NCBI GenBank assembly: GCA_900469615.1
Contig: UBYA01000011.1
Location: forward strand, 1,178,001-1,242,000
From: Hyphomicrobiales bacterium
GTDB lineage: Bacteria > Pseudomonadota > Alphaproteobacteria > Rhizobiales > Rhizobiaceae
DNA length: 64,000 nucleotides
Direction of reading: 5' to 3'
Shown here piece by piece: positions 25,603 through 33,596 of the stretch. The notes under the pieces are model-generated. The model was not told the DNA's origin. It was given only the letters and a program-made list of their open reading frames with translations, and did not search any database. Position numbers and translations under genes: made by a program. Within the stretch, counting starts at the first letter, position 1; the number at the start of each line of letters is the position of its first letter.

Positions 25603-26316
25603 TCACCGCTCGAATGCCTCTTTCAGGCCGAAGCTCTTGCGTTCGCGCAGATCGAGATCGGCTTCGATATGCGCGATGTGGTGAAGCATCAGGTCGCAGG
25701 CTCTGTCGATCTCCTTGCGTTCCAGGGCGGTGATGATGTCGCCATGTTCGGAATGACCGCAACTGGAGGCACTCGATTGTCCGTAGAGCGCGATCACCAG
25801 CGACGAGCGGGCGACGAGCTCTTCCATGAAGCGTTGCATGATGAGATTGCCGGAAAACGACGCCAGCATCAGGTGGAAATCGCCAGAAGCCTTGATCTCG
25901 GCCCTGCGGGCCGACTGGCCGCGTTCTCCCATCAACCGGCCTTCTTCAAGGAGAAGTTGCCTGAGCTGATTGAGCTGAGCCGGAGTGATCCGTTCGGCTG
26001 CCGATTTCAGTATTCCCGGCTCGACCAGACGACGGGCGGCGAAGATTTGCCGCGCTTCCTCGGGAGACGGATAGGCGACGAAAGCGCCTCGATTCTTTTC
26101 GACGCTGACGAGGCCCTCGTAGGAAAGAGCCTGCAGGGCGGCGCGCGCCAGCGTTCGGCTGACGTTGAACAAGCCGCCGACATCGTTTTCGGACAGCTTC
26201 GTGCCGGGCGCGAGCCTGCGCTCGACGATTGCATCGCGAATGGCGTCGCGGATCTGCTGCGCACCGCTCTCCGTGGGATCGCCGAGCGTCAAGAGTCCAT
26301 CTGCTGGAGAATTCAT
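25603..26316 (-). CDS. GntR-family transcriptional regulator (FCD domain)
   Basis: 237 residues. The N-terminal winged helix (QIRDAIRDAIVERRLAPGTK, LSENDVGGLFNVSRTLARAA) is followed by an FCD domain (FAARRLVEPGILKSAAERI, ASGDFHLMLASFSGN, HHIAHIEADLDL). It is divergent from a polyamine-type ABC importer operon; the shared 268-bp intergenic region holds a perfect TTGTATACAA palindrome, the usual FCD operator form. It is therefore the likely repressor of that importer, with a small-molecule effector. Confidence 0.9.
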   Translation of the reverse strand: MNSPADGLLTLGDPTESGAQQIRDAIRDAIVERRLAPGTKLSENDVGGLFNVSRTLARAALQALSYEGLVSVEKNRGAFVAYPSPEEARQIFAARRLVEPGILKSAAERITPAQLNQLRQLLLEEGRLMGERGQSARRAEIKASGDFHLMLASFSGNLIMQRFMEELVARSSLVIALYGQSSASSCGHSEHGDIITALERKEIDRACDLMLHHIAHIEADLDLRERKSFGLKEAFER

Positions 26317-26404
26317 AACCGCTTACTTACCTGAGTATTCGGCAAAAATGATAGCCCGCTTTTCAACTGAAGTTAAACGAAATCTGACGCAAAGAATGCG
26401 CTAA

Positions 26405-26416
26405 ATTGTATACAAC
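26405..26416. promoter_or_regulatory. Probable GntR/FCD operator
   Basis: ATTGTATACAAC, with a perfect TTGTATACAA core, lies between the divergent GntR gene and the ABC importer operon. Palindromes of this form (ATTGTATACAAT) are typical for FCD-type GntR repressors. The surrounding region is AT-rich, as expected for a promoter. Confidence 0.65.
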
Positions 26417-26584
26417 TATCTGCGTTGATCGGGCACAATGGCCTATTTAATAGGCAGGAATATAATTGCCTCTCAGAAGGCATTGCTTTTGCGATTTTGA
26501 AAAATCGCGAAACATCAATCAGTTAGTGCGCCGCAGCAAAACTGGCACGATTGATGCACAGCCTTTCCCAAACATAAGGGGAAG

Positions 26585-27676
26585 ATGATGTCGAAAGCGG
26601 CAGAGATCGATATAGCATCCGTTTCCAAAGTCTACGGCACGACAACGGCCGTCCATGCGATCAGCCTGAAGATACCGGCAGGATCCTACTGCTGCTTTCT
26701 CGGCCCCTCCGGTTGCGGCAAGACGTCGACGCTGCGCATGATCGCCGGCCACGAAGGAATCTCTTCCGGCGACATTCGCCTCGGAAATGTCGTCGTCACG
26801 GATTTTCCGCCGGCCAGGCGCGGCACGGCGATGATGTTTCAGTCCTACGCGCTGTTTCCGCACCTCGATCTGATCGACAATGTCGCCTTCAGCCTGAAGA
26901 TGAAGGGGGTCGCCAAGGAGGAGCGTCGCACCAAGGCGCTCGACATGCTGAAACTCATGCAAATGGAGGCCTATGCCACCCGGCGTCCGGCACAGCTTTC
27001 GGGCGGGCAGCAACAGCGTGTCGCACTCGCACGCGCGCTGATTACGGATCCGGAGGCGCTGCTGCTCGACGAGCCGCTGTCGGCACTCGACCCGTTTCTG
27101 AAGATCCGCATGCGCGCCGAGCTGAAAAAGCTGCAGAAGACGCTCGGCATCACCTTCGTCCATGTCACCCACAGCCAGGAGGAGGCGATGGCGCTCGCCG
27201 ATATCATAGTCATCATGAACGACGGCCGCATCGAGCAGGCCGGCTCGCCGCGAGAAGTCTTCGAGCGGCCCGCAACGGCCTTCGTCGCGCGCTTCATGGG
27301 CGATCACAACGTCTTGTCCGGCCGCGTCACGTCGAGCGAGGACGGCATCATCGCCTTGACCGCACCGGAGGGGCAAAGCTTCTCGGTAAGAGGGGCAGGG
27401 CGCCAGGCCGGCGAGGCTGTCGACATCGCTGTCCGTACCGACCGCGTCCGGCTTTCGCAGCCAGAAGGCAAGGGCCTCGGCTTCAACGGCGTGGTCTCCA
27501 ACATCGAATATCGCGGCGCGACGCTGAAGATCACCGTCATCGGTGCCGGAAGCGACGATTTCACCGTGATTGCAAGCAACGACGACGCCTCCGCCAGATC
27601 CATGGCCGTCGGCGACGCGGTGTCACTGAGCTGGGCGCAGGAGGACGCAATTCTTCTGGGCCGTATGTCCGCATGA
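26585..27676 (+). CDS. Polyamine-type ABC importer ATPase (PotA family)
   Basis: 363 residues with AGGGGA upstream of tandem ATG codons (26585, 26588). Walker A GPSGCGKTS, signature LSGGQQQRV, Walker B LLLDEPLSALD and a C-terminal TOBE domain (VDIAVRTDRVRLS) place it in the spermidine/putrescine/Fe type. First gene of a five-gene operon with a binding protein, two permeases and a racemase. Its ligand is more likely an amino-acid derivative than a polyamine, given the racemase at the end. Confidence 0.92.
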   Translation: MMSKAAEIDIASVSKVYGTTTAVHAISLKIPAGSYCCFLGPSGCGKTSTLRMIAGHEGISSGDIRLGNVVVTDFPPARRGTAMMFQSYALFPHLDLIDNVAFSLKMKGVAKEERRTKALDMLKLMQMEAYATRRPAQLSGGQQQRVALARALITDPEALLLDEPLSALDPFLKIRMRAELKKLQKTLGITFVHVTHSQEEAMALADIIVIMNDGRIEQAGSPREVFERPATAFVARFMGDHNVLSGRVTSSEDGIIALTAPEGQSFSVRGAGRQAGEAVDIAVRTDRVRLSQPEGKGLGFNGVVSNIEYRGATLKITVIGAGSDDFTVIASNDDASARSMAVGDAVSLSWAQEDAILLGRMSA

Positions 27677-27706
27677 GATCCGAAGCATCAAAAAAGGGGA
27701 ACTGAC

Positions 27707-29017
27707 ATGACGCCTGAAACGAAGACTGAAATGAAGGTTGGCAAGACGACGAAAGGCATTTCCCGCCGCTCGCTGCTGAAGACCGGCGCGGCCGCTCTCG
27801 GCGCCATGGCCGGCTCCGGCGCGATCACCGGCTTTCCGACCATCTGGGCGCAATCGAACATCACGCTGCGCCAGTTCGGCACCGGCGTCTCGAACATCAA
27901 CGCGATTGCGGAGAAGTGCAAGGCCGACCTCGGCATCACGCTCGAGATGACAGCGACCGATTCCGATGCCGCCGCCCAGCGCGCCGTGACGCAGCCGAAC
28001 AGCTACGATATCGCCGACGTCGAATACTGGATCGCCAAGAAGGTTTTCCCGGCCGGCGTCCTGCAGCCGATGGATGTCAAGAAGCTCAAATATTACGACA
28101 AGATCGTGCCGCTGTTCATCACCGGCAAGCTGAAGCCGGACAGCGTCATCGCCCAGGGCACCGCACCGCATACGGTCGGCTTCCTCGAGGCGCAGGACTC
28201 CCGGAAATTCGCCAAGGAGCCGACGCAGTGGATGACGATGGTTCCGACCATCTACAATGCCGATACCCTCGGCATTCGTCCCGACCTCACCGGCCGTCCG
28301 ATCACCAGCTGGGCCGATATTATCGATCCGGCCTTCAAAGGCAAAACCGCCATCATCAACATCCCGTCGATCGGCATCATGGACGCCGCGATGATCATGG
28401 AAGCCGCCGGCAAGATCAAATATGCCGACAAGGGCAACATGACGAAGGAGGAGATCGACAAGACGATCGAATTCCTGATCAAGACCAAGGGCGACGGCCA
28501 GTTCCGCGCCTTCTGGAAGTCCTTCGACGAAAGCGTCAACCTGATGGCATCGGGCGAGGTCGTCATCCAGTCAATGTGGTCGCCGGCCGTTGCCGCCGTG
28601 CGCTCCAAGGGGATCGCCTGCACCTTCCAGCCGCTGAAGGAAGGCTATCGCGCCTGGGGCGGCGGCCTCGGGCTTGCCGCGCATCTCAAGGGCGCCCAGC
28701 TCGATGCCGCCTATGAATATATCAACTGGTACACCTCCGGCTGGGTCGGCGGCTACCTCAACCGCCAGGGCTACTATTCCGCCTGCATGGACACGGCCAA
28801 GCAGTTCATGTCGGCCGATGAGTGGGGCTACTGGATCGAAGGCAAGCCGGCACAGGGCGATATTCTCTCTCCGGAAGGAAAGGTCATGGAGAAGGCAGGT
28901 GCGGTTCGCGACGGCGGCTCCTTCGAGGCCCGCATGGGCGCCGTCGCCTGCTGGAATTCGGTGATGGACGAGGACCGCTACATGGTCCGCCGCTGGAACG
29001 AATTCATCGCTGCCTGA
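27707..29017 (+). CDS. Tat-exported PotD-type solute-binding protein
   Basis: 436 residues. A twin-arginine signal is visible (SRRSLLKTGAAALGAMAG), cleaved near GFPTIWAQS, so the protein may be exported folded. The rest matches PotD/PotF-like extracellular proteins (QFGTGVSNINAI, SWADIIDPAFKGKTAI, EVVIQSMWSPAVAAV). It is long for PotD (about 350), with extra loops. Gene order and the following hairpin (29035-29063) are typical of importer operons in which the binding protein is made in excess. Confidence 0.9.
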   Translation: MTPETKTEMKVGKTTKGISRRSLLKTGAAALGAMAGSGAITGFPTIWAQSNITLRQFGTGVSNINAIAEKCKADLGITLEMTATDSDAAAQRAVTQPNSYDIADVEYWIAKKVFPAGVLQPMDVKKLKYYDKIVPLFITGKLKPDSVIAQGTAPHTVGFLEAQDSRKFAKEPTQWMTMVPTIYNADTLGIRPDLTGRPITSWADIIDPAFKGKTAIINIPSIGIMDAAMIMEAAGKIKYADKGNMTKEEIDKTIEFLIKTKGDGQFRAFWKSFDESVNLMASGEVVIQSMWSPAVAAVRSKGIACTFQPLKEGYRAWGGGLGLAAHLKGAQLDAAYEYINWYTSGWVGGYLNRQGYYSACMDTAKQFMSADEWGYWIEGKPAQGDILSPEGKVMEKAGAVRDGGSFEARMGAVACWNSVMDEDRYMVRRWNEFIAA

Positions 29018-29034
29018 GCCGAAGATCCTTCACC

Positions 29035-29063
29035 GCCTCTCCCTGTTTACAGCAGGGGGAGGC
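29035..29063 (+). promoter_or_regulatory. Intercistronic hairpin after the binding protein gene
   Basis: gcctctccctg pairs with cagggggaggc (11 bp with one G-T wobble) around a 7-base loop. It has no T run. Such hairpins between binding protein and permease genes usually protect the upstream message from decay. Confidence 0.6.
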
Positions 29064-29087
29064 ATCCCGAAAACGGAGAGCCGCACC

Positions 29088-29999
29088 ATGGCGACGATCG
29101 CTTCCTCGGATACAGCAGAGGCAACACGCAAAGCCGCGCGCGGGTTTAGCCTGCCGGCCTGGGCCATTTCCTATCTGCAGGCAACGCCGCTATTTCTCAT
29201 CCTCGGCTTCTTCTTCCTGTTGCCGATCGCAATGATCGGCGTCGTCAGCTTCTGGGATTACGATTTCGCCGGCATCTACCCCGCCTTTCTCACCACCAAC
29301 TACACCGATACGCTCGGCTCCTGGGTGACGTGGAAGACCTATCTCAACACGCTGAAATTCACCGCTATCGTCTGGGCGCTGACATTGTTCATCGGCTTCT
29401 GGGTCGCCTATTTTCTCGCCTTCCATATCAGGCGCACGTCGACGCAGATGATCCTCTTCCTCGTCTGCACCGTGCCGTTCATGACCTCGAACATCATCCG
29501 CATGATCTCATGGATCCCGGTGCTTGGCCGCAACGGACTGGTCAATTCCGCCCTGATCGACATGGGCCTGATTCCGCAGCCGATCGAGTGGCTGCTCTAT
29601 TCCGATTTCGCCGTCGTGCTCGCGATGGTGCATCTCTATACGCTCTTCATGGTGACGCCGATCTTCAATACGCTGATGCGCATCGACCGCTCGCTATTCG
29701 AGGCCGCGCGCGATGCCGGCGCCAACGGATGGCAGGTGCTGTGGAACGTGGTGATCCCGCTTGCCAAGCCGGGCATGGCGATCGGCAGCATCTTCGTCGT
29801 CACGCTCGTCATGGCGGATTTCTCCACCGTTCAGGTCATGTCCGGCGGGCAAAGCGCCTCGATCGCCCTGATGATGAAGAACCAGATGTCATTGCTGCAA
29901 TATCCGGCCGCCGCCGCCAATGCCGTGGTGTTGCTGATCGTCGTGCTGCTGATGGTTGCCGCCATCCTGCGCATCGTCGATATCCGCAAGGAGCTTTGA
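29088..29999 (+). CDS. ABC importer permease (PotB type)
   Basis: 303 residues with a cytoplasmic tail and six membrane helices (starting PLFLILGFFFLLPIAMIGVV). The EAA loop is FEAARDAGANGWQVLWNV. It ends one base before the second permease starts. With the PotC-type partner it forms the channel of the importer. Confidence 0.92.
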   Translation: MATIASSDTAEATRKAARGFSLPAWAISYLQATPLFLILGFFFLLPIAMIGVVSFWDYDFAGIYPAFLTTNYTDTLGSWVTWKTYLNTLKFTAIVWALTLFIGFWVAYFLAFHIRRTSTQMILFLVCTVPFMTSNIIRMISWIPVLGRNGLVNSALIDMGLIPQPIEWLLYSDFAVVLAMVHLYTLFMVTPIFNTLMRIDRSLFEAARDAGANGWQVLWNVVIPLAKPGMAIGSIFVVTLVMADFSTVQVMSGGQSASIALMMKNQMSLLQYPAAAANAVVLLIVVLLMVAAILRIVDIRKEL

Positions 30000-30000
30000 G

Positions 30001-30822
30001 ATGAACCGCGAAAAGCGCAGTCTGGAATTCTACGTCCTCGCGATCTTCTTCACCATTTTCGTGCTGTTCCTCTACGGTCCGCTCTCGGCGGTAATCATCC
30101 TGTCTTTTCAGGGACCCGACGGCGGCCTGACCTTCCCTTTGAACGGCGTGTCGCTGCACTGGTTCGCCAATCTGTTCGAGAAACAGGCGGTCGGCGATTT
30201 CGGAGCCTCGTTCCAGCGCTCGCTGGTGCTCGGCGTCATGGTGATGATCGTCACCGTCGTCGTCTCGCTGCTGGCGGGCCTTGCCTTCCGCCGCCGCTTC
30301 CGCGGATCGACATTTCTGTTCTATGCGACGGTTGCCAGCCTTGTCGTGCCGTCCATCATCATCTCGCTGGGGATCGGCGTCGTCTTCCAGCAGGGCGGTC
30401 TGGCACCTGCCTGGTATTCGTCTGCCTTCGGCGCGCATCTGACCTGGACCTTGCCTTTCGGCGTGCTGATCATGTTCGCGGTCTTCAACCGGTTTTCGCC
30501 GGCCTATGAGGAAGCCGCACGCGATCTCGGTGCGAACTCCTGGCAAACCTTCCGCCATGTCGTCCTGCCGATGATCGCGCCGAGCCTTATCGGCGTCGGG
30601 CTGTTCGGCTTCACGCTGTCCTATGACGAGTTCGCCCGTACCCTGATGACCTCCGGCACCTACAATACCCTGCCGCTCGAAATCTACGGGATGACGACGA
30701 ATGTCACGACGCCCGTGCTCTATGCGCTCGGAACGGTGACGACGCTCTTTTCCTTCACCATCATTCTCCTGGCGCTTGCAGTCATGACCATGCTCGGCCG
30801 TCGCCAGGCCAGGAAAAGTTGA
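30001..30822 (+). CDS. ABC importer permease (PotC type)
   Basis: 273 residues from ATG 30001, the codon right after the preceding stop; the longer upstream frame overlaps the PotB-type gene and is spurious. Six membrane helices and the EAA loop EEAARDLGANSWQTFRHV are present. It ends 4 bp before the racemase gene. Confidence 0.92.
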   Translation: MNREKRSLEFYVLAIFFTIFVLFLYGPLSAVIILSFQGPDGGLTFPLNGVSLHWFANLFEKQAVGDFGASFQRSLVLGVMVMIVTVVVSLLAGLAFRRRFRGSTFLFYATVASLVVPSIIISLGIGVVFQQGGLAPAWYSSAFGAHLTWTLPFGVLIMFAVFNRFSPAYEEAARDLGANSWQTFRHVVLPMIAPSLIGVGLFGFTLSYDEFARTLMTSGTYNTLPLEIYGMTTNVTTPVLYALGTVTTLFSFTIILLALAVMTMLGRRQARKS

Positions 30823-30826
30823 GACC

Positions 30827-31570
30827 ATGCGCCTTCTGCTCATCAATCCGAATACGACCGTTTCCATGACGGAGAAGGCGGCGAATGCGGCGCGTGCCGT
30901 GGCAAGCGCCGGCACGGAGATCATAGCCGCCACCTCGCGAATGGGGCCGGCTTCGATCGAGGGCTATTACGACGGCGCCATCGCCGTACCCGGCATGCTG
31001 CGAGAATTGAAGGAGAGGCAGGCCGAGGGCTACGATGCGGCGATCATCTGCTGCTTCGACGACACCGGACTGGAAGCCGCCCGCATGCTTTGCGATGTCC
31101 CGGTCGTCGGTCTCTGTGAATCAGCCGTTGCGACGGCCGCGTTCCTGGCGCAGCGCTTCAGCGTGGTGACGACGCTCGAACGCTCGCGCATTCTCATCGA
31201 CAACCTGATCCAGCGCTACGGCATGGGCGGACGCGCGAAGGTTCGCGCCTCGGATATTCCCGTCCTTGAGCTTGAGGATTCGTCTTCCGGCGCCATCGGA
31301 AGGCTGCGGGCGGAAATAGAGCGCGCCCTTGCCGACGACGGGTCGGAAGCCATTGTGCTCGGCTGCGCCGGAATGACGGATCTCGCAAGGGAACTGCAAT
31401 CGATTTACGGCGTCCCGGTCGTCGACGGCGTCGCCGCGGCGGTCAAGCAGGCCGAAGCTCTGGTGTCCCTCGGTCTCTCCACCAGCAAGCGCAGTTCCTA
31501 CGCTTCGCCATTGCCCAAGGCCTTTTCGGGTGCGATGCGCGATCTTGCGCCGATGCCGGTGCCGGCCTGA
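30827..31570 (+). CDS. Asp/Glu/hydantoin racemase family protein
   Basis: 247 residues. The start (LLLINPNTTVSMTEKAANAA) is the hallmark of the hydantoin-racemase branch. The two catalytic cysteines are visible in AAIICCFDDTGLEAA and EAIVLGCAGMTDLA. It is cytoplasmic and acts without cofactor, interconverting D and L forms of hydantoins or of an acidic amino acid. It is the last gene of the polyamine-type importer operon, so the imported compound or its product is probably a chiral hydantoin or amino-acid derivative. The substrate is inferred. Confidence 0.88.
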   Translation: MRLLLINPNTTVSMTEKAANAARAVASAGTEIIAATSRMGPASIEGYYDGAIAVPGMLRELKERQAEGYDAAIICCFDDTGLEAARMLCDVPVVGLCESAVATAAFLAQRFSVVTTLERSRILIDNLIQRYGMGGRAKVRASDIPVLELEDSSSGAIGRLRAEIERALADDGSEAIVLGCAGMTDLARELQSIYGVPVVDGVAAAVKQAEALVSLGLSTSKRSSYASPLPKAFSGAMRDLAPMPVPA

Positions 31571-31594
31571 TCACAGCAATCTTAGCCGGAGTCC

Positions 31595-32269
31595 TTACTC
31601 TTCAGCTGCTTGCGGTTTCTTTTGCCTGGCATCGCGAAGATGCTTGTAGACCGTCGCGCGCGAAATGCCGAGCAGCTTGGCAAGATAGGGAACGAGATTG
31701 CGGATGGCAAAATAGCCATCCTCTTCCAGCGCTTCGATGAGCGCCGCATGATCTTCCTTTGCCAATGCGGACGCCGCCAGTCCGCGCTCGCCAAGAAAAT
31801 CCGCGATCGCGCTGTTGACCGTTTCCTGCCAGTCCGTGCGGAAAAGCGCTGACGGCTGTGCGCCTGTTCCCTGAAATGCGGTGAGAAGATTGAGCGCGTC
31901 GCGTGCCGCCTCGATCGGCGCGATATCGAAATTGATGCAGAGCAGGCCGAACGGCTCGGCTGCCTTGGTCCTGAGAACGGCGGTGATGGATTTGAGCTGC
32001 CGTCCGTCGAAATTGGTTTTGCGATAGGGGCCGATGACATCGGTGCCGAGGGCTCCGATGTCCTTCAGTTCGGCAAGGGACGAGCCGCCGATTTCACGGC
32101 GCGACAGGTTGTTGGCGATATGAGCGATCGTCTGCGTTCTCAAGTCGTGGATGACGACTTCCGCATGCGGCTTCAGCAGCGTCGCCACCGCTTCCGCGAT
32201 GGGGACGAATTGCAGGATATCCTCCTGAACAGCCGATTTCGTGCTGCCTGCTTCCGCTCTCTTCGCCAT
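31595..32269 (-). CDS. YheO/DauR-like transcriptional regulator (PAS-like + HTH)
   Basis: 224 residues. The N-terminal YheO-like PAS domain (FVPIAEAVATLLKPHAEVVI, FGLLCINFDIAPIEAARD) is followed by a C-terminal HTH (LVPYLAKLLGISRATVYKHL). DauR, the best-known relative, represses D-arginine catabolism. It is divergent from an aminotransferase gene and lies next to a racemase, consistent with control of D- or unusual amino-acid use. A perfect 15-bp palindrome in the shared promoter region (32308-32322) is its probable operator. Confidence 0.87.
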   Translation of the reverse strand: MAKRAEAGSTKSAVQEDILQFVPIAEAVATLLKPHAEVVIHDLRTQTIAHIANNLSRREIGGSSLAELKDIGALGTDVIGPYRKTNFDGRQLKSITAVLRTKAAEPFGLLCINFDIAPIEAARDALNLLTAFQGTGAQPSALFRTDWQETVNSAIADFLGERGLAASALAKEDHAALIEALEEDGYFAIRNLVPYLAKLLGISRATVYKHLRDARQKKPQAAEE

Positions 32270-32307
32270 GACCTTCGTCCTTCCGCGCTATGACAATCGC
32301 TCTATAT

Positions 32308-32322
32308 TTGACAATTTGTCAA
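32308..32322. promoter_or_regulatory. Probable operator of the DauR-like regulator, over a -35 box
   Basis: TTGACAA-T-TTGTCAA is a perfect palindrome. Its left arm is also a consensus -35 box TTGACA for the aminotransferase gene; TAGTTT lies 17 bases downstream (32331-32336) as a fair -10. Binding would block the promoter directly. Confidence 0.65.
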
Positions 32323-32394
32323 TATCTCTCTAGTTTCGCGGCTGTAGGGACGGCGCGGACGCATGCCGGCCCTTTCTCGTTCCTGGAGAAACCC

Positions 32395-33531
32395 ATGCCG
32401 CTCCTGCCGGATTTCAAGCTCGAAACCTATTTCTCCAAGTGGGAGTTCAGCGCGCGCTACCATATGACCGCTTCCGATGCGCAAAGCATGACGATGGCGG
32501 AGCTGCTGGCGATGGCGACGCCGGAACAGCGGCAGGCACACGAGACGCTGTGGCTGGGCTACAGCGAGACCTTCGGCAATCCGGAGCTACGCGCGATCAT
32601 TGCCGGCCTCTATGGGCAAATGCGGGGCGCTGACATTCTGTGCTTCGCCGGCGCGGAAGAGGGTATCTACATCGCCATGCATGCGCTTCTCGATAAAGGA
32701 GACCATGCGATCGTCGTCACCCCGAATTATCAGTCGGCGGAAACGATCCCACTCGGCATTTGCGATGTCTCGGCTGTGGCGCTCGATCCCGATGACGGCT
32801 GGTCGCTCGATATCGACGCGGTTGCCGCAACGATCCGGCCGAATACCAGGCTGATTTCGATCAACTTCCCCCATAACCCCACGGGCAAGGTCCTTGAAAG
32901 GGAGCGTTTCGATACGCTCGTGGACCTCTGCCGCCGGCACGGCATCTGGCTCTTCAGCGACGAGGTCTATCGTGGGCTGACCGTCGAGAACAAGCCGCTA
33001 TTGCCGGCAGCCGCCGACGTCTATGAGCGCGGCCTTTCGCTGGGCGTCATGTCCAAGGCCTATGGGTTGCCGGGTTTGCGCATCGGCTGGATCGCCTGCC
33101 GCGATCACGTCCTGCTTTCGAAGATGGAGCGGATGAAGCACTATCTCTCCATCTGCAACGCCGGGCCGAGCGAGAGCCTGGCCAGGATCGCCCTGCTGAA
33201 TGCCGACAGGATCCTTGAGCGAAACAACCGCCTGATCGCTTCCAATCTCGGGAAATTAAAGGCGCTGTTTGCGGAGTTCGAACACCTTTTCGATTGGTAT
33301 ACGCCTGACGGAGGTTGCGTCTGTTACCCACGCTACAAGGGTGCCGATGGCGTCGAAGCCTTTGCGCGCGATCTTGTCGAACAGGCAGGCGTGCTCCTTC
33401 TGCCGGCCAGCCTCTACCACTCGGATCTTCATCCGACGCCCGGCGACCGGTTCCGCATCGGCTTCGGCCGCGCCAATATCGACGAAGGCATCGCGGCGAT
33501 GCGTTCCTACCTGCTGCGCAATCGTGCCTGA
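32395..33531 (+). CDS. Class I/II aminotransferase
   Basis: 378 residues from ATG 32395, with GGAG 6 bases upstream; the frame upstream runs through the promoter and is not used. Fold type I PLP motifs: FPHNPTGKV, LFSDEVYRGL (Asp and Tyr) and the Schiff-base lysine in VMSKAYGLPGLRIGW, with a C-terminal Arg in GDRFRIGFGR. The protein is cytoplasmic and transfers amino groups; the preferred amino acid is unknown. Divergent from the DauR-like repressor, which probably controls it. Confidence 0.88.
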   Translation: MPLLPDFKLETYFSKWEFSARYHMTASDAQSMTMAELLAMATPEQRQAHETLWLGYSETFGNPELRAIIAGLYGQMRGADILCFAGAEEGIYIAMHALLDKGDHAIVVTPNYQSAETIPLGICDVSAVALDPDDGWSLDIDAVAATIRPNTRLISINFPHNPTGKVLERERFDTLVDLCRRHGIWLFSDEVYRGLTVENKPLLPAAADVYERGLSLGVMSKAYGLPGLRIGWIACRDHVLLSKMERMKHYLSICNAGPSESLARIALLNADRILERNNRLIASNLGKLKALFAEFEHLFDWYTPDGGCVCYPRYKGADGVEAFARDLVEQAGVLLLPASLYHSDLHPTPGDRFRIGFGRANIDEGIAAMRSYLLRNRA

Positions 33532-33596
33532 CCGCGGAAACCGGCGGGAACGGATGGCGCAGATCGGCCGCCGGGGCTACAATGCCCCGGTGAAGA

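Noticed and set aside
26585..31570. Calling the importer a spermidine/putrescine system (potABCD)
   Set aside because: The family match is only to the PotABCD type. The Tat signal, the larger binding protein and the racemase in the operon point to another ligand.
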